Part shown: piece after piece, positions 23,669 through 33,579 of the stretch
Position numbering within the stretch: position 1 is the stretch's first letter
How the letters are laid out: the number at the start of each line of letters is the position of its first letter
Source of the DNA: Cohnella candidum
GTDB taxonomy: Bacteria > Bacillota > Bacilli > Paenibacillales > Paenibacillaceae
DNA length: 64,000 bases
NCBI RefSeq assembly: GCF_003713065.1
Contig: NZ_CP033433.1
Coordinates: 4,361,001-4,425,000, forward strand
Direction of reading: 5' to 3'
Notes under the pieces: generated by a model
The model's input: only the letters and a program-made list of their open reading frames with translations
What the model was told of the DNA's origin: nothing
Databases searched by the model: none
Translations under genes and position numbers: made by a program

Positions 23669-25780
23669 TTACTGGGTTGTCAGTGTGAGCAGGGGAGAAC
23701 TCTTGCCTTGATACAGCAGCGTCAGCCGGTGAAGCGCCCGGGTGCAGGCGACGTACAGCAGCTTGGCGTCCTGGGGATCGTCCGCGTAGTGCTCGGCATC
23801 GGCGTCGGCCAGCAGGACGGCGTCGAATTCGAGCCCCTTCGCCAAATACACGGGGACGATGGAGACGCCGCCGCCGTAGCGGGTCTGGCCCTCCGAGATC
23901 AACCTCGCCTCGACGCCGGCTTTCTCCAATTCGGCCGCCAGCTCGCGGCAATTGTCGTCCGTCCGCGCGATGACCGCGATCGTCTGCATGCCGCGGGTCC
24001 GGTTATCGGCGATGTAGGCGGAGATGCGCGCGATTTTCTCTTCGGAAGAGCGGACCTCGGCGACTTCCACCGGATCGCCGCTGCGGAACACGGGCTGGGC
24101 CGGCGGCAGCGAAGTGCCGGTGAACGGCAGGATCCGGTTCGAGAATTCGATGATTTCGAGCGTGGAGCGGTAGCTCATCCGAAGCTCGTGGTACGCCCTG
24201 CGGTCCTCCGGAAACACGGAGGACAGCTCTTCCCAGCGCTGGACGCCGCGATAAGCGTGAATTCCTTGCGCCAAATCCCCGAGAATCGTGAAGGAGGGCT
24301 CGACCATCATCGTATGGAGCAAGGCGATTTGGAAAGGCGGCACGTCCTGGGCTTCGTCGAGCACGACATGGTCGAACGTCTCGTCCGGGCCGTGGAAGCG
24401 GCGGTGGATCCAGACGAGCGCGGGAAGGTCCTCGGGCATCGCCTGCCCTTTTTTCAGCAGGGCCTTGGTCCGCGCGGCCAGGTCTGCCGGCACGAAGGCT
24501 TCCGGCTGCTCGAATAAGCTGCGGTAGAACGTCATAGGGTCCGCTTGCGGCAGCTTTTTCTCGAACGCTTTCAGTCGCTGCTTGCCCGTTTTGGCCCGTT
24601 CCTTGCGGATTTTGGGATCGCCGATTTCCTTGAGCTGCATCTCGAGCCAGCGGTTGATCCGCCCGATCAGCCGTTCGCGGCGTTTGGCCAGCGGGTAGTG
24701 CCGGTATTCGACGTCGAACCATTCGCGGATCGTGCCGGCCGGAAGCATGCGGCGGTCCCAGGCTTCGAAATTTTCGTCCTTCAAGTACGCGTCCTCGTAC
24801 CGGTTCAGCTCAGCTTCGATCCAATCGCGGTAGCGCAAGGAGCCTTTGAACCTGCCGGGCGTGAGGTCGTCGATCGCGGGACGCCGTCCCGCGGTGGAGA
24901 ACCATATCTCGCCCTCCCCGCCGGCCTCTGCCAGACGGACGCTTTCGCCGAGCTTATCAAGCGCCCAATCCGCGAACGTCGTCTGCCGTACGCTGCCGAC
25001 GCCGAGCTCGGGGAGAACGCCTGAAATATAATCGAGGAACATGGCGTTCGGAGCGAAAATGATCATCCGTTCCGCCTTCACTTGGTCTTGGTACTGGTAC
25101 AGCAGGAAAGCCAGCCGGTGCAAAGCGACCGTCGTTTTGCCCGATCCCGCGGCGCCCTGGATGATGATCGCCAGGCGGCGGGGAGCGCGGATGATCCGGT
25201 CCTGCTCCGACTGGATCGTCGAGACGATGTCCCGGAGACGGTTGTCTTTCTTCTCGCCGAGCCGATAGAGCAGGAATTCGTCGCTGAGACCGAGATTCTC
25301 TCCTCCGCGCACGTAGCTCTCGACGACCCGCTGCAGGATGCGGTCCCGGATCGACAGGTTCCTTTTGCGGTGCACCTCTCCCTCCACGCTGCCTTCGGGC
25401 GCTTCGTAGATGACCGATTCGTCGCCGCCGGTGAAGGAATAGAACAAGCTGGCCACCGGGGCCCGCCAGTCGATGATGTAGGGCTCGCCGGTGTCCCTTC
25501 GGTCCATGCCCCGTTTGCCGATATAGAGCGGGGCGGGGGCTTGCCGTCCCTTCTCCTGGAAGTCGAGCCGTCCGAAATACGGCTCCGTCCCGAGCACCTT
25601 CAGCCGCTGGCGGGTCTCCTCCCGCTTGGCTTCGAGCAGCTGCTCCACGAAATCCTGGCCGCGGTAAACGGGGCCTATGGCGGAGTGCTGCCGTTCGATC
25701 TCTTCGAACGTATGGTTCAGTCTGGATCGTTCTTCTTCGTACATGTCCGTTGCGTCGTCGGTGTCCTGCGTATGGTTCAT
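23669..25780 (-). CDS. helD: RNA polymerase recycling motor ATPase HelD
   Basis: 703 aa superfamily-1 helicase-like ATPase. N-terminal coiled region (residues 10-75, EEERSRLNHTFEEIERQHS) is the arm that enters RNA polymerase. Walker A GAAGSGKTT lies near residue 213, Walker B VVLDEAQDVP near residue 475, and the C-terminal motifs MSYRST and VYLAKGLEFD near 535-665. HelD removes stalled RNA polymerase from DNA and recycles it. ATG 25780 is chosen because AGGGAGGA lies 5 nt upstream; upstream in-frame starts lack one. Slightly shorter than the B. subtilis protein. Divergent from ywhD. Confidence 0.9.
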   Translation of the reverse strand: MNHTQDTDDATDMYEEERSRLNHTFEEIERQHSAIGPVYRGQDFVEQLLEAKREETRQRLKVLGTEPYFGRLDFQEKGRQAPAPLYIGKRGMDRRDTGEPYIIDWRAPVASLFYSFTGGDESVIYEAPEGSVEGEVHRKRNLSIRDRILQRVVESYVRGGENLGLSDEFLLYRLGEKKDNRLRDIVSTIQSEQDRIIRAPRRLAIIIQGAAGSGKTTVALHRLAFLLYQYQDQVKAERMIIFAPNAMFLDYISGVLPELGVGSVRQTTFADWALDKLGESVRLAEAGGEGEIWFSTAGRRPAIDDLTPGRFKGSLRYRDWIEAELNRYEDAYLKDENFEAWDRRMLPAGTIREWFDVEYRHYPLAKRRERLIGRINRWLEMQLKEIGDPKIRKERAKTGKQRLKAFEKKLPQADPMTFYRSLFEQPEAFVPADLAARTKALLKKGQAMPEDLPALVWIHRRFHGPDETFDHVVLDEAQDVPPFQIALLHTMMVEPSFTILGDLAQGIHAYRGVQRWEELSSVFPEDRRAYHELRMSYRSTLEIIEFSNRILPFTGTSLPPAQPVFRSGDPVEVAEVRSSEEKIARISAYIADNRTRGMQTIAVIARTDDNCRELAAELEKAGVEARLISEGQTRYGGGVSIVPVYLAKGLEFDAVLLADADAEHYADDPQDAKLLYVACTRALHRLTLLYQGKSSPLLTLTTQ

Positions 25781-25849
25781 GTCTTTCCTCCCTCTCCCGT
25801 TCATCGATTGGCGCCAGTACCCATTTTGCACAAAAAATCGGAAAAAGAA

Positions 25850-25878
25850 TAGACTTATGTTATCCTTTTTGGTATGAT
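25850..25878 (+). promoter_or_regulatory. Sigma-A-like promoter of ywhD
   Basis: TAGACT (25850-25855), 17-bp spacer, TATGAT (25873-25878). About 120 bp of leader follow before GTG 26002. The leader contains GACGGG paired with CCCGTT followed by a T run at 25937-25985, which could be an attenuator or terminator hairpin. Confidence 0.5.
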
Positions 25879-26001
25879 GTTGGTTGTCGGATTACCTGAA
25901 AAAGATAGAACAAACGTTCGTATTTATGAATAAGAACAGATGACGGGTGGGGACCTTCTTCGGAGGATTCTTGGCCCGTTTTTTAACGGAGGTCGAGGGA
26001 C

Positions 26002-26508
26002 GTGGAAAACAACGAAAAGCCGCCGGAGAAGAAGAAACTGGCGCTGAACGTGGTCAGCAATAAGGAGCACAAAGGGTTCGGGGCGGGCACCATCGACCTG
26101 AGCCAGGTCGCCTGCGTCATCATCGACCGCGGCGAGGCCTACCTCGACGTCGGCGCGATGCACGCAAAGAGCAAGGTCGAACGGGGAATCAAGTTCTCGC
26201 CGAACAAGGAAGACGTGCCGAACGGACGTCCCTGCTGGGTCGTATGGGTAGCGGTCGACCGCAGGGAAGACGGCAGCTACTACGCAGGTGTGACGTCTTG
26301 CGAGATGCTGGTGGACGAGGAAGCGCGGCGGGGCTGGAAGGTGCTGCCCGACCACGTGAACCGGCTGGACGCCGCGCTGAAGCGGAAAATCATGCTCGAC
26401 AACATCGGTCCGGAAGAGAAGGCGGCTTTGAAGAAGCTGCTGATCGAGCACAACGCCGAATGGTGGGACCGCTCGACGGACGCGCTGAAGGAAGCTTTGA
26501 ACGCATAA
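26002..26508 (+). CDS. ywhD: YwhD family protein
   Basis: 168 aa, GTG start at 26002 with CGGAGGTCGAGGG upstream. The sequence matches the YwhD family throughout (LALNVVSNKEHKGFGAGTID; AYLDVGAMHAKSKVERGIKF; GRPCWVVWVAVDRREDG). Function is unknown; soluble, no signal peptide. In B. subtilis ywhD lies beside pbpG (ywhE) and speE, and the same three genes are neighbours here although the strands differ. It ends in a strong terminator. Confidence 0.88.
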   Translation: MENNEKPPEKKKLALNVVSNKEHKGFGAGTIDLSQVACVIIDRGEAYLDVGAMHAKSKVERGIKFSPNKEDVPNGRPCWVVWVAVDRREDGSYYAGVTSCEMLVDEEARRGWKVLPDHVNRLDAALKRKIMLDNIGPEEKAALKKLLIEHNAEWWDRSTDALKEALNA

Positions 26509-26520
26509 GGGAACGTGCGA

Positions 26521-26548
26521 AACCCCGGCCGGGAGGCCGGGGTTTTTG
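26521..26548 (+). terminator. Terminator of ywhD
   Basis: AACCCCGGCC pairs with GGCCGGGGTT around a GGGA loop, followed by TTTTG. It begins 13 bp past the ywhD stop. Confidence 0.92.
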
Positions 26549-26688
26549 TTTGGGAGCGGCAGGTTGACCGAGACTCCTCTCGCGTGCAGTTCGATTTTGC
26601 CCGCTTGCGGAGGAGGATTCGCCTGCGGTCGGTTTAGGCGCTCCAAGTGTGCAAAATCGGGCCGGGTATGATGAAGTGTTACCGAGTC

Positions 26689-28740
26689 TCACCAATGCCA
26701 CATGCGCCGCATTTTCTTCCACCAGCCGCCGCCGTTCGCGCCCGAAGACTCTTTGTCCGCTTCCGCCTCGCCGTGCACCGAGCACATCTCGGTCGGCTCC
26801 GTGCCGACGAGGAACGTCTCCAGCACCGGCTTCGGACAGCCGGAGGTGGCCAGCATGCCGTTCCCCGGGTCGACGTACACGCTGACGACGCCTTCCGGCA
26901 TCGGAAAATCCGTCGGCGGCTTCTCCTTCAACGCGCCTTCGAGAAAATCCGCGAAAATCGGCGCGGCCCGGTGCGCGTCGCCGGAGCCGAGCGAACGCCC
27001 GCGGTCGTAGCCGACCCACACCGCCGCCGTCAACTCGGGCGTATAGCCGACGAACCAGGCGTCGGAGTCGGTCGTCCCGGTTTTGCCGGCGACCGGACGT
27101 TTGATCATGCCGGCGACCCGGTGGGCGGTGCCGCCGGCGTCGAACACGCTCTGCAGCAGCCGGGTGGTCACGTAGGCTACGGACGGCGGCATGACGGGCG
27201 TGGAATGCGGATGCGCCTCGTACAGCACTTTGCCGTCGCGGTCTTGGATTCGCAGGATGGCGAGCGCGGAGGTTTTGCTGCCTCCGTTCGCGAACACGGA
27301 GTAAGCCGACGCCATTTCGAACGGGCTGACGGGGAACGTGCCGAGCGCCAGAGAAGGAACCGCCTTGAGCGGCGAAGTGATGCCGAGCCGCCGCGCGGTG
27401 GACATGACCTCTTCCGGCCCGACCTGCATGATCGTGTTGACCGCGTAAATGTTGTCCGACGCGGCAATCGCTTGGCGCAGGCTGATTTCCGTATTGAAAT
27501 AGCGGTCGTTGAAGTTGCTGGGGCGGTAGATCTCCCGATTGTTGTCGTAGTAGAAAATGGTCGGCTCGCTGCGGAAGCGAGTCGAGGGCGTGACGACCCT
27601 TTGCTCCAAGGCGGTGGCGTACACGATCGGCTTGAAGGAGGAGCCGGGCTGCCTCGTCGTGGCGAACACGCGGTTATATTGGTTGCGTTTGTAGCTGAGC
27701 CCGCCGACCATCGCCTTGATGTAGCCGTTGCGGGGATCCATGGCGACGAGCGCCGTCTGAAGCTGCGAATCCTTCGGAAAGCCCCGTTTCACCGCCTCTT
27801 CCGCCGCGCGCTGCATGTTCATGTCCAGCGTGGTCGTGATCGACAAGCCGCCTTCGTTCAGCAGCCGCTCGTCGATTCCGAGCCGTTCGACCGCGATCCT
27901 TTTGACGTAATCCGCGAAATACGGCGCGTTCCGGTCCGGCTCTTCCGGCAAAGGTTTCACGACGGGCTTATCCCGCGAAGCCGCAGTCGCCTGCTCCCGA
28001 GTGATCTCTTTCGTCTCCAGCATCGCCTGAAGCACGGTGTGCCGCCGTTTTTCGGCTTCCGCCGGATGGAGATGCGGAGAGTAATAGCGCGGTCCCTTAG
28101 GGATGCCCGCCAACAGCGCGCTTTCCGACAGCGTCAGATCCTTGGCGGACTTGCCGAAGTACATTCGGGCGGCCGCTTCCGCGCCGTAGGCTCCGTGACC
28201 GTAATAGATTTGGTTCAAATACATCTGCAAAATTTCGTCCTTGGAGTACGTCTGCTCCAAGCGGGCGGCGTACCAGGCTTCCTTCAGCTTGCGGGACCAC
28301 GTTCTCTGGTGGCTCAAATACAAATTCCGCGCCAGCTGCTGGGTCAGGGTGCTTGCGCCTTCCCGTTTCGACAAATGCCGGACGTCGACCCACGCCGCCC
28401 TGGCTAAACCTCTTACGTCGACGCCGGAATGCTCGTAGAACCGGCGGTCCTCCACGGCCAGCGTGGCTTTCACGAGCCAGGGGGAAATGTCCGCCAGCTT
28501 CACGGGACGCCGATTGACGCCTCCCGCGAGCGTCGCGATGACGGTGCCTTCCGAATCCAAGATTTGCGTCGATTGCGGCACGGCGCCGGTCGGCAGCGCC
28601 CCGAGCCGGTGAAACGCGATGCTGCCGGCTGTCGCAACGACGAGACACGCGAGCGTGAACCAGGCCAGCCGCTTCCGCAGCGGCTCCAGTCGCCAAGGCG
28701 CCCGCGGTTTTCGCGGCTTATTCTCTTGATGCGAATGCAT
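26689..28740 (-). CDS. Class A penicillin-binding protein (PBP1A family, PbpG-like)
   Basis: 683 aa. One N-terminal anchor helix (WFTLACLVVATAGSIAF, about residues 27-43) after a basic cytoplasmic tail. The GT51 glycosyltransferase domain follows (EDRRFYEHSGVD near residue 98; GASTLTQQLARNLYL; KLKEAWYAARLEQTYSKDEIL). The transpeptidase domain has SxxK in QPGSSFKP, SDN in AIAASDN, and KTGTT near residue 585. It polymerises and cross-links peptidoglycan outside the membrane. ATG 28740 is supported by GGGAGG 9 nt upstream; the in-frame extension to 28866 is rejected. Next to ywhD and speE as in B. subtilis, which suggests the PbpG (YwhE) orthologue. Confidence 0.9.
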   Translation of the reverse strand: MHSHQENKPRKPRAPWRLEPLRKRLAWFTLACLVVATAGSIAFHRLGALPTGAVPQSTQILDSEGTVIATLAGGVNRRPVKLADISPWLVKATLAVEDRRFYEHSGVDVRGLARAAWVDVRHLSKREGASTLTQQLARNLYLSHQRTWSRKLKEAWYAARLEQTYSKDEILQMYLNQIYYGHGAYGAEAAARMYFGKSAKDLTLSESALLAGIPKGPRYYSPHLHPAEAEKRRHTVLQAMLETKEITREQATAASRDKPVVKPLPEEPDRNAPYFADYVKRIAVERLGIDERLLNEGGLSITTTLDMNMQRAAEEAVKRGFPKDSQLQTALVAMDPRNGYIKAMVGGLSYKRNQYNRVFATTRQPGSSFKPIVYATALEQRVVTPSTRFRSEPTIFYYDNNREIYRPSNFNDRYFNTEISLRQAIAASDNIYAVNTIMQVGPEEVMSTARRLGITSPLKAVPSLALGTFPVSPFEMASAYSVFANGGSKTSALAILRIQDRDGKVLYEAHPHSTPVMPPSVAYVTTRLLQSVFDAGGTAHRVAGMIKRPVAGKTGTTDSDAWFVGYTPELTAAVWVGYDRGRSLGSGDAHRAAPIFADFLEGALKEKPPTDFPMPEGVVSVYVDPGNGMLATSGCPKPVLETFLVGTEPTEMCSVHGEAEADKESSGANGGGWWKKMRRMWHW

Positions 28741-28834
28741 GGGGCAGCGCCTCCCGTAACGCCGAAGCGGAATCATTTTCCTTTTAGTATGGAGTAGGGA
28801 GGCGAGGGCTATTCTTCGCGTCAAGGTTCGAATG

Positions 28835-28862
28835 TTGCTTTTTGCGGGTGATATCATATAAT
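28835..28862 (+). promoter_or_regulatory. Sigma-A promoter of speE
   Basis: TTGCTT (28835-28840), 16-bp spacer, TATAAT (28857-28862); 71 bp before the speE start. Confidence 0.7.
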
Positions 28863-28933
28863 ACAACTTGTCCGAATTAACGGAAGAGAGGCGACAGGCG
28901 CCTCATCACAATACATAAGGAAGAAGGGATCCC

Positions 28934-29770
28934 ATGTCCTCCATGGAACTGTGGTATACCGAGAAGCAGACCGAGAACTACGGCATCACGATGAAAGTGA
29001 AGCAAACGATGGTGCACGAACAGACCGAATTCCAAGAGCTCGCCATGATCGAGACGGAGGAATGGGGCAACATGCTCGTGCTGGACGGCATGGTCATGAC
29101 GACGATCAAGGACGAATTCGTCTACCATGAAATGGTCGCGCACGTTCCGCTGTTCACCCACCCGAATCCGGAAACCGTCCTCGTCGTAGGCGGCGGCGAC
29201 GGCGGCGTCATCCGCGAGGTGCTGAAGCACCCGAAAGTGAAGAAGGCCGTGCTCGTCGACATCGACGGCAAAGTCATCGAATACTCGAAGAAGTATTTGC
29301 CGGAAATCGCGGGCAAGCTGGACGACCCGCGCGTCGAAGTGCTCGTGAACGACGGCTTCATGCACATCCACGACCATAAGAACACCTATGACGTCGTCAT
29401 GGCGGATACGACGGAGCCGATGGGACCGGCCGTGCAGCTGTTCACGCGCGGTTTTTATCAAGGAATCTACGAGTCGCTGAAGGAAGACGGACTGTTCGTG
29501 GCGCAAACGGACAACCCGTGGTTCAAAGCCGACTTGATCCAAAGCGTCAACCGCGACGTGAAGGAAGTGTTCCCGCTCGTCCGCGTGTACGCGGCCAACG
29601 TGCCGACGTACCCGAGCGGCCTGTGGACGTTCACGATGGGCAGCAAGAAGCACGATCCGCTGGCCGTCGACGAAAGCGCGATCCCGGAGCTGGACACGAA
29701 ATATTACTCGCCGAGATTGCATAAAGCGTGCTTCGTGCTTCCGAAGTTCGTGGAAGATTTGACGAAATAA
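28934..29770 (+). CDS. speE: Spermidine synthase
   Basis: 278 aa. N-terminal beta domain ([20 protein letters not shown]) followed by a Rossmann fold with the aminopropyltransferase signature [18 protein letters not shown] near residue 80 and the catalytic Asp region [10 protein letters not shown] near residue 155. Transfers an aminopropyl group from decarboxylated SAM to putrescine. ATG 28934 has GGAAGAAGGG upstream. In B. subtilis speB follows speE; here no agmatinase follows and the gene ends in a terminator. Confidence 0.93.
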   Translation: MSSMELWYTEKQTENYGITMKVKQTMVHEQTEFQELAMIETEEWGNMLVLDGMVMTTIKDEFVYHEMVAHVPLFTHPNPETVLVVGGGDGGVIREVLKHPKVKKAVLVDIDGKVIEYSKKYLPEIAGKLDDPRVEVLVNDGFMHIHDHKNTYDVVMADTTEPMGPAVQLFTRGFYQGIYESLKEDGLFVAQTDNPWFKADLIQSVNRDVKEVFPLVRVYAANVPTYPSGLWTFTMGSKKHDPLAVDESAIPELDTKYYSPRLHKACFVLPKFVEDLTK

Positions 29771-29794
29771 AGAATGTATGGAGGAAAACCTCCC

Positions 29795-29833
29795 AAAGAC
29801 CCGCGGCATCGAGCGCTGCGGGTCTTTTTATTT
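29795..29833 (+). terminator. Terminator of speE
   Basis: AAAGACCCGCGGC pairs with GCTGCGGGTCTTT (one mismatch) with a following T run. Confidence 0.92.
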
Positions 29834-29980
29834 TGGAAGATGCATAAAACCTGACATTAGATTAATGAATTTCCCTATATATATTCGGATTTATGAATAA
29901 TTACTGTTAAAAATAACTAATTCATGTTACAATCCCTCACAAAGAGAGAATATTCCGACGGGTGGAAGAGGGGATCGTAC

Positions 29981-32197
29981 GTGTTTGGATGGCTCGGTTT
30001 CAAAAAAGGGCTGCCGCTATGGTGGTCATATCGGCTGAACGCGCAATTAAAGGAAGACGTCGAAAACATTTTCGAAGGTATCGCCGAAACCCGCATGCAG
30101 GTGCTGGAGGACTGGACGATGGACGGGTGGCGTCACCTGGAGAGGCTGGAGGGCCAACTGGGCGCCGTCCGCGCGGCACCGGGCCAGGGGGCGGATGCGG
30201 AAAGCCGCAATCGGCTGTTTGCCGCGGCTTATTCACGCGCCGTCGATTTCACCGAAATTTTCATGCTCGATGCCGGCGGGACGGTCGTGTATTCGACGCA
30301 CTCGCCCCACATCGGACAAACCTACGAAGCCGGATCCCCGCTTACCTCCGGGCTGGAATACGCCAAAGGCGGCAGCCCAGGCACGCGCAAATGCCTTTTC
30401 GGCCCTTTCGGAGACCCGCTGACCCTGGAGACCGGGTCCCGTTCCTCGCCGTTCCATGACAAAATGACGCTGTTGTTCATTTTGCCGTTGGGACAGGGAG
30501 ACGTTTGGGAAGGCGCTTTGTGCGCGCGAGTCCCGAACGACGTCATCGGCGACTTGATCCAGCGGGAATCCGGACACGTTTATCCCGATTCCGGCGACAA
30601 CTACATTTTCATGGCCGAGCCTTCCTTGAACACTCATATTGCGCCCGGTACCGCATTGTCGCGAAGCCGCTTCGAGGACCGGACGTTCACGCACGGCGAA
30701 AATCTGAAGGACGGCGTAACGACGAACTGGGGAACGGTTACGGTTAAGGAGCATACGGAGCTCGAGCTCATGTTCACCGACCCGGCGACGGGAGAACTGC
30801 ATCCGGGCGTGGCGAACACGATCCGCAACGGCAGCAACCTGTTCGTGGAGTTTCCGGGGTATTCGGATTACCGGCACATCCCCGTCATCGGCAAAGGCGT
30901 CACGTTCCGTCTGCCGCATTGCCCGGATCTGTGGGGGATGATGTGCGAAGGCGACCTTGAGGAAGTCTACCGCATCCGGGGTATCGCCTACCGCCAGTTC
31001 CGCCAGCAGGCGCTGCTGCATGGAGGGTTCGCGCTGATCGCCGCCATTCTCGTTTATTTTGTGGCCACTCAATTCGCGGCAGTATGGATTGCCATTGGCG
31101 CGCTCCTCTTCAACCTGCTGTTCGGGGGAATCGCACTCGCCTCGCTGAACCGGCGCAGCGACCGTAAAGTGGTGGCTCCGCTGCGCAAGATCAACCGGTT
31201 CATCCGGATCAATGCCGAAGGCAAAGGCGATTTGACGCAGCGGCTCGACATCGGCGAATTCGGTAACGACGAGACGCACGAGCTCGCCAAATGGATCAAC
31301 AATATGATCGATTCCCTGGAAGGCATCATGCTGAAGGTCAAGCTTGCCGCGTCCGACGTGACCGCCAGCCAGAAGTTGCTGGGCGAGTCAACCGTCACAA
31401 CGGCTCAGCAGACGGAGCGGGTGAGCGGGCGAATCCATGACATGGTGCGGAGCATCAGGCGGCAGCTGAAGGATATTGACGAGGCCAAGGTGGTCGCGGA
31501 CGAAGCCCGCCAGACGCTGCTCATGCTGGAGCGCCAAGCGTCGGAGCACATTTCCGTCGCCCAGGGAGAGGTCGAGCGGATCGGCGGCAAAATGGCGCAC
31601 ATCGCCGGGCGCGTCGAAGAAACGAACCATACGATCCGCATGTTCGTAGAGACCTCGAATGAGATCCGCAGCGTGCTGAAGGTCATCGAGGAAATTTCGG
31701 CCCAGACGAACCTGCTGGCGCTGAACGCTTCGATTGAAGCGGCGCGGGTAGGCGAGCACGGAAGAGGGTTCGCGGTCGTGGCGTCGGAAATCCGCAAGCT
31801 GGCCGACTTAACGCGGCAGTCCACGGAAGAAGTGCACGGAATCGTGGAGAAAATCTCCTTGCATGCGAAAGAGGCGTACGCTTCCATGACCGAAGGCACG
31901 AAGGTGGTATCCGAGGGGACCGAGCTCGTCGCGGCCGCGATGGAGACGCTCGGAGACGCCAAGGGAGACGACGATCTGAAAACGCAGATTATCGATGAGG
32001 TCGTCGTTCTGATGGAGAAGATCGCGACGGTCAGCATCGAGAACCGGGCGATCTCCGCGGAAGTGGAAGGGAAAGTCCAGGAGCTGCAGGCCGACATCGT
32101 CGACGTTCGTCACACTTCCCACAACGTGGAGGCGATCACGGGGTTCCTTCAGCAATTGGTCGGCCAGTTCAAGCTGGCCGAGACGAGCAAGCGGTGA
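29981..32197 (+). CDS. Methyl-accepting chemotaxis protein with unusual topology
   Basis: 738 aa from GTG 29981. The C-terminal signalling domain has the highly conserved hairpin tip ([19 protein letters not shown] near residue 585, then [15 protein letters not shown]). The only strong hydrophobic helices are two adjacent ones near residues 350-395 ([37 protein letters not shown]), followed by a HAMP-like region. The large N-terminal part (residues 1-345, Cache-like in places) lacks a leading helix, so both ends may face the cytoplasm. GTG 29981 is chosen because GAAGAGGGG precedes it and an upstream ATG at 29924 overlaps a possible -10 box (TACAAT). Confidence 0.85.
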   Translation: MFGWLGFKKGLPLWWSYRLNAQLKEDVENIFEGIAETRMQVLEDWTMDGWRHLERLEGQLGAVRAAPGQGADAESRNRLFAAAYSRAVDFTEIFMLDAGGTVVYSTHSPHIGQTYEAGSPLTSGLEYAKGGSPGTRKCLFGPFGDPLTLETGSRSSPFHDKMTLLFILPLGQGDVWEGALCARVPNDVIGDLIQRESGHVYPDSGDNYIFMAEPSLNTHIAPGTALSRSRFEDRTFTHGENLKDGVTTNWGTVTVKEHTELELMFTDPATGELHPGVANTIRNGSNLFVEFPGYSDYRHIPVIGKGVTFRLPHCPDLWGMMCEGDLEEVYRIRGIAYRQFRQQALLHGGFALIAAILVYFVATQFAAVWIAIGALLFNLLFGGIALASLNRRSDRKVVAPLRKINRFIRINAEGKGDLTQRLDIGEFGNDETHELAKWINNMIDSLEGIMLKVKLAASDVTASQKLLGESTVTTAQQTERVSGRIHDMVRSIRRQLKDIDEAKVVADEARQTLLMLERQASEHISVAQGEVERIGGKMAHIAGRVEETNHTIRMFVETSNEIRSVLKVIEEISAQTNLLALNASIEAARVGEHGRGFAVVASEIRKLADLTRQSTEEVHGIVEKISLHAKEAYASMTEGTKVVSEGTELVAAAMETLGDAKGDDDLKTQIIDEVVVLMEKIATVSIENRAISAEVEGKVQELQADIVDVRHTSHNVEAITGFLQQLVGQFKLAETSKR

Positions 32198-32216
32198 CAG
32201 GGCTCTGGCATAGAGA

Positions 32217-32253
32217 AGCGCCTCCGGACTCATTCGTCCGAAGGCGCTTTTTT
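32217..32253 (+). terminator. Terminator of the chemoreceptor gene
   Basis: AGCGCCTCCGGAC pairs with GTCCGAAGGCGCT (one mismatch), then TTTTTT. Confidence 0.92.
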
Positions 32254-32394
32254 GTCGTTTGGCGGGGTCCCCCACCAAAGTCCGGTCCTCCCCCGCCTGC
32301 GGTCCATTTTCATTCTCCGTTCATGCTGGGAAAATCATCTTATGAGACAATGCCGGAGTGCGATCCATCGGAACCGAAAGAGGAGAATGCCGTG

Positions 32395-33336
32395 ATGTGG
32401 AAACGGAAAATGCTGAAAGTCTTCATGTACCTGGTTTTGTCGGTGGCCGTGCTGCTGCTGGCCGGATGGATATACCAGCGGCTGGCAAGCGACCGCGATT
32501 TGAAATCGTATCAACCGGTCGGTCAATTGTACGAGGTGAGCGGCGGCCGGATGCACCTTTATGCGGGCGGGCAAGGTCCGGTCACCGTCGTCTTCTCCGC
32601 GGGATGGGGGACGGCGAACCCGTATGCGGATTTCTATCCGTTGTACGATAAACTGGAATCGAAAGCCAAATTCGCCGTGTACGACCGCTTCGGATACGGG
32701 TACAGCGACATCACCGAGAGAAAGCGGGATATCGACGGAATCGCCGAAGAAATCCATCAGGCACTCGAACGGTCGGGACAGCGCCCGCCCTACGTTTTTG
32801 CCGCTCATTCCCTGGGCTCCCTCGAGGCGATCCGGTTTGCCCAGAAGTATCCGGAAGAAGTGAAGGGCATCGTGTTCATCGAGGGCGGGAGCCCGGAATA
32901 CTATGCGTCCAATACGCCGATGACGGTCATTCCGTACGTTTATCGGTTTGCCAGGAAGACCGGAATCGCGCGTGTCTTATATCAAATCGGAGGATTGGAG
33001 GACACCGCGCTGCCTCCGAACATGCGGGAATTGGACCGGGTATCGACGCTGCTGCTGGCGGGCAACCGGAACATGACCGATGAAATCCGGCTAAGCCGGG
33101 AAAACGCCGAGACCATCTTGCGAGGAAAGAAACCGCTGGACATCCCGATTACGGTGCTGACAGCGGATGCCTTCGGCAAACTGAGCAGCGATAAGGATTG
33201 GGAAAGCAGTCAGGCTGCGTTATCTTCCTGGTCGACCGACGGCAAACAAATCATCGTGCCGAATTCGTCCCACTATTTGCACCATTACGCGCCGGACGTG
33301 GTGGCGGAGGAGATCCTGAAGCTCGCGGAAAAGTAA
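32395..33336 (+). CDS. Alpha/beta hydrolase, membrane-anchored
   Basis: 313 aa. N-terminal anchor (KVFMYLVLSVAVLLLAGWIY, residues 8-27). The alpha/beta-hydrolase core has the nucleophile elbow AAHSLGS near residue 140 (the first Gly of GxSxG is Ala), an acid in LTADAFG and a late His in NSSHYLHH. Expected to hydrolyse an ester or amide outside the membrane; substrate unknown. AGGAG lies 9 nt before ATG 32395 (6 before GTG 32392). Single gene; the following 240-bp gap holds a repeat cluster. Confidence 0.82.
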   Translation: MWKRKMLKVFMYLVLSVAVLLLAGWIYQRLASDRDLKSYQPVGQLYEVSGGRMHLYAGGQGPVTVVFSAGWGTANPYADFYPLYDKLESKAKFAVYDRFGYGYSDITERKRDIDGIAEEIHQALERSGQRPPYVFAAHSLGSLEAIRFAQKYPEEVKGIVFIEGGSPEYYASNTPMTVIPYVYRFARKTGIARVLYQIGGLEDTALPPNMRELDRVSTLLLAGNRNMTDEIRLSRENAETILRGKKPLDIPITVLTADAFGKLSSDKDWESSQAALSSWSTDGKQIIVPNSSHYLHHYAPDVVAEEILKLAEK

Positions 33337-33379
33337 CTGGCTGCTTCGTCGAGAGTTTGAGCAGGAACGACGAATTGAG

Positions 33380-33562
33380 TTATTGCTTTTTGACACTAAC
33401 TCTGAGGAGATGAGGCGGTTTGAACGGTTTTTATTGCTTTTGGACACTAAAATGGTGTGTTTCCCCTTAAAGTGAGGGTGGAGGCGCCGCGTTAGTGTCG
33501 GAAAGCAATAATTCGTGGCGAGATACGGCTTTTTCGCCGGAATTATTGCTCGAGAGCAATAA
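33380..33562. repeat. Cluster of four 20-bp repeats between hydrolase and argS
   Basis: TTATTGCTTTTTGACACTAA at 33380-33399; TTATTGCTTTTGGACACTAA at 33431-33450; an inverted copy at 33492-33511 (reads TTATTGCTTTCCGACACTAA on the minus strand); and TTATTGCTCGAGAGCAATAA at 33543-33562, which is palindromic and made of two head-to-head half repeats. Starts are spaced 51, 61 and 51 bp. No coding potential; function unknown. Confidence 0.85.
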
Positions 33563-33579
33563 CTCCAGCGTCACTCCGC

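Noticed and set aside
26647..28407. 586-aa plus-strand open frame opposite the PBP gene
   Set aside because: Antisense to a PBP with all catalytic motifs; Arg/Val/His-rich shadow composition.
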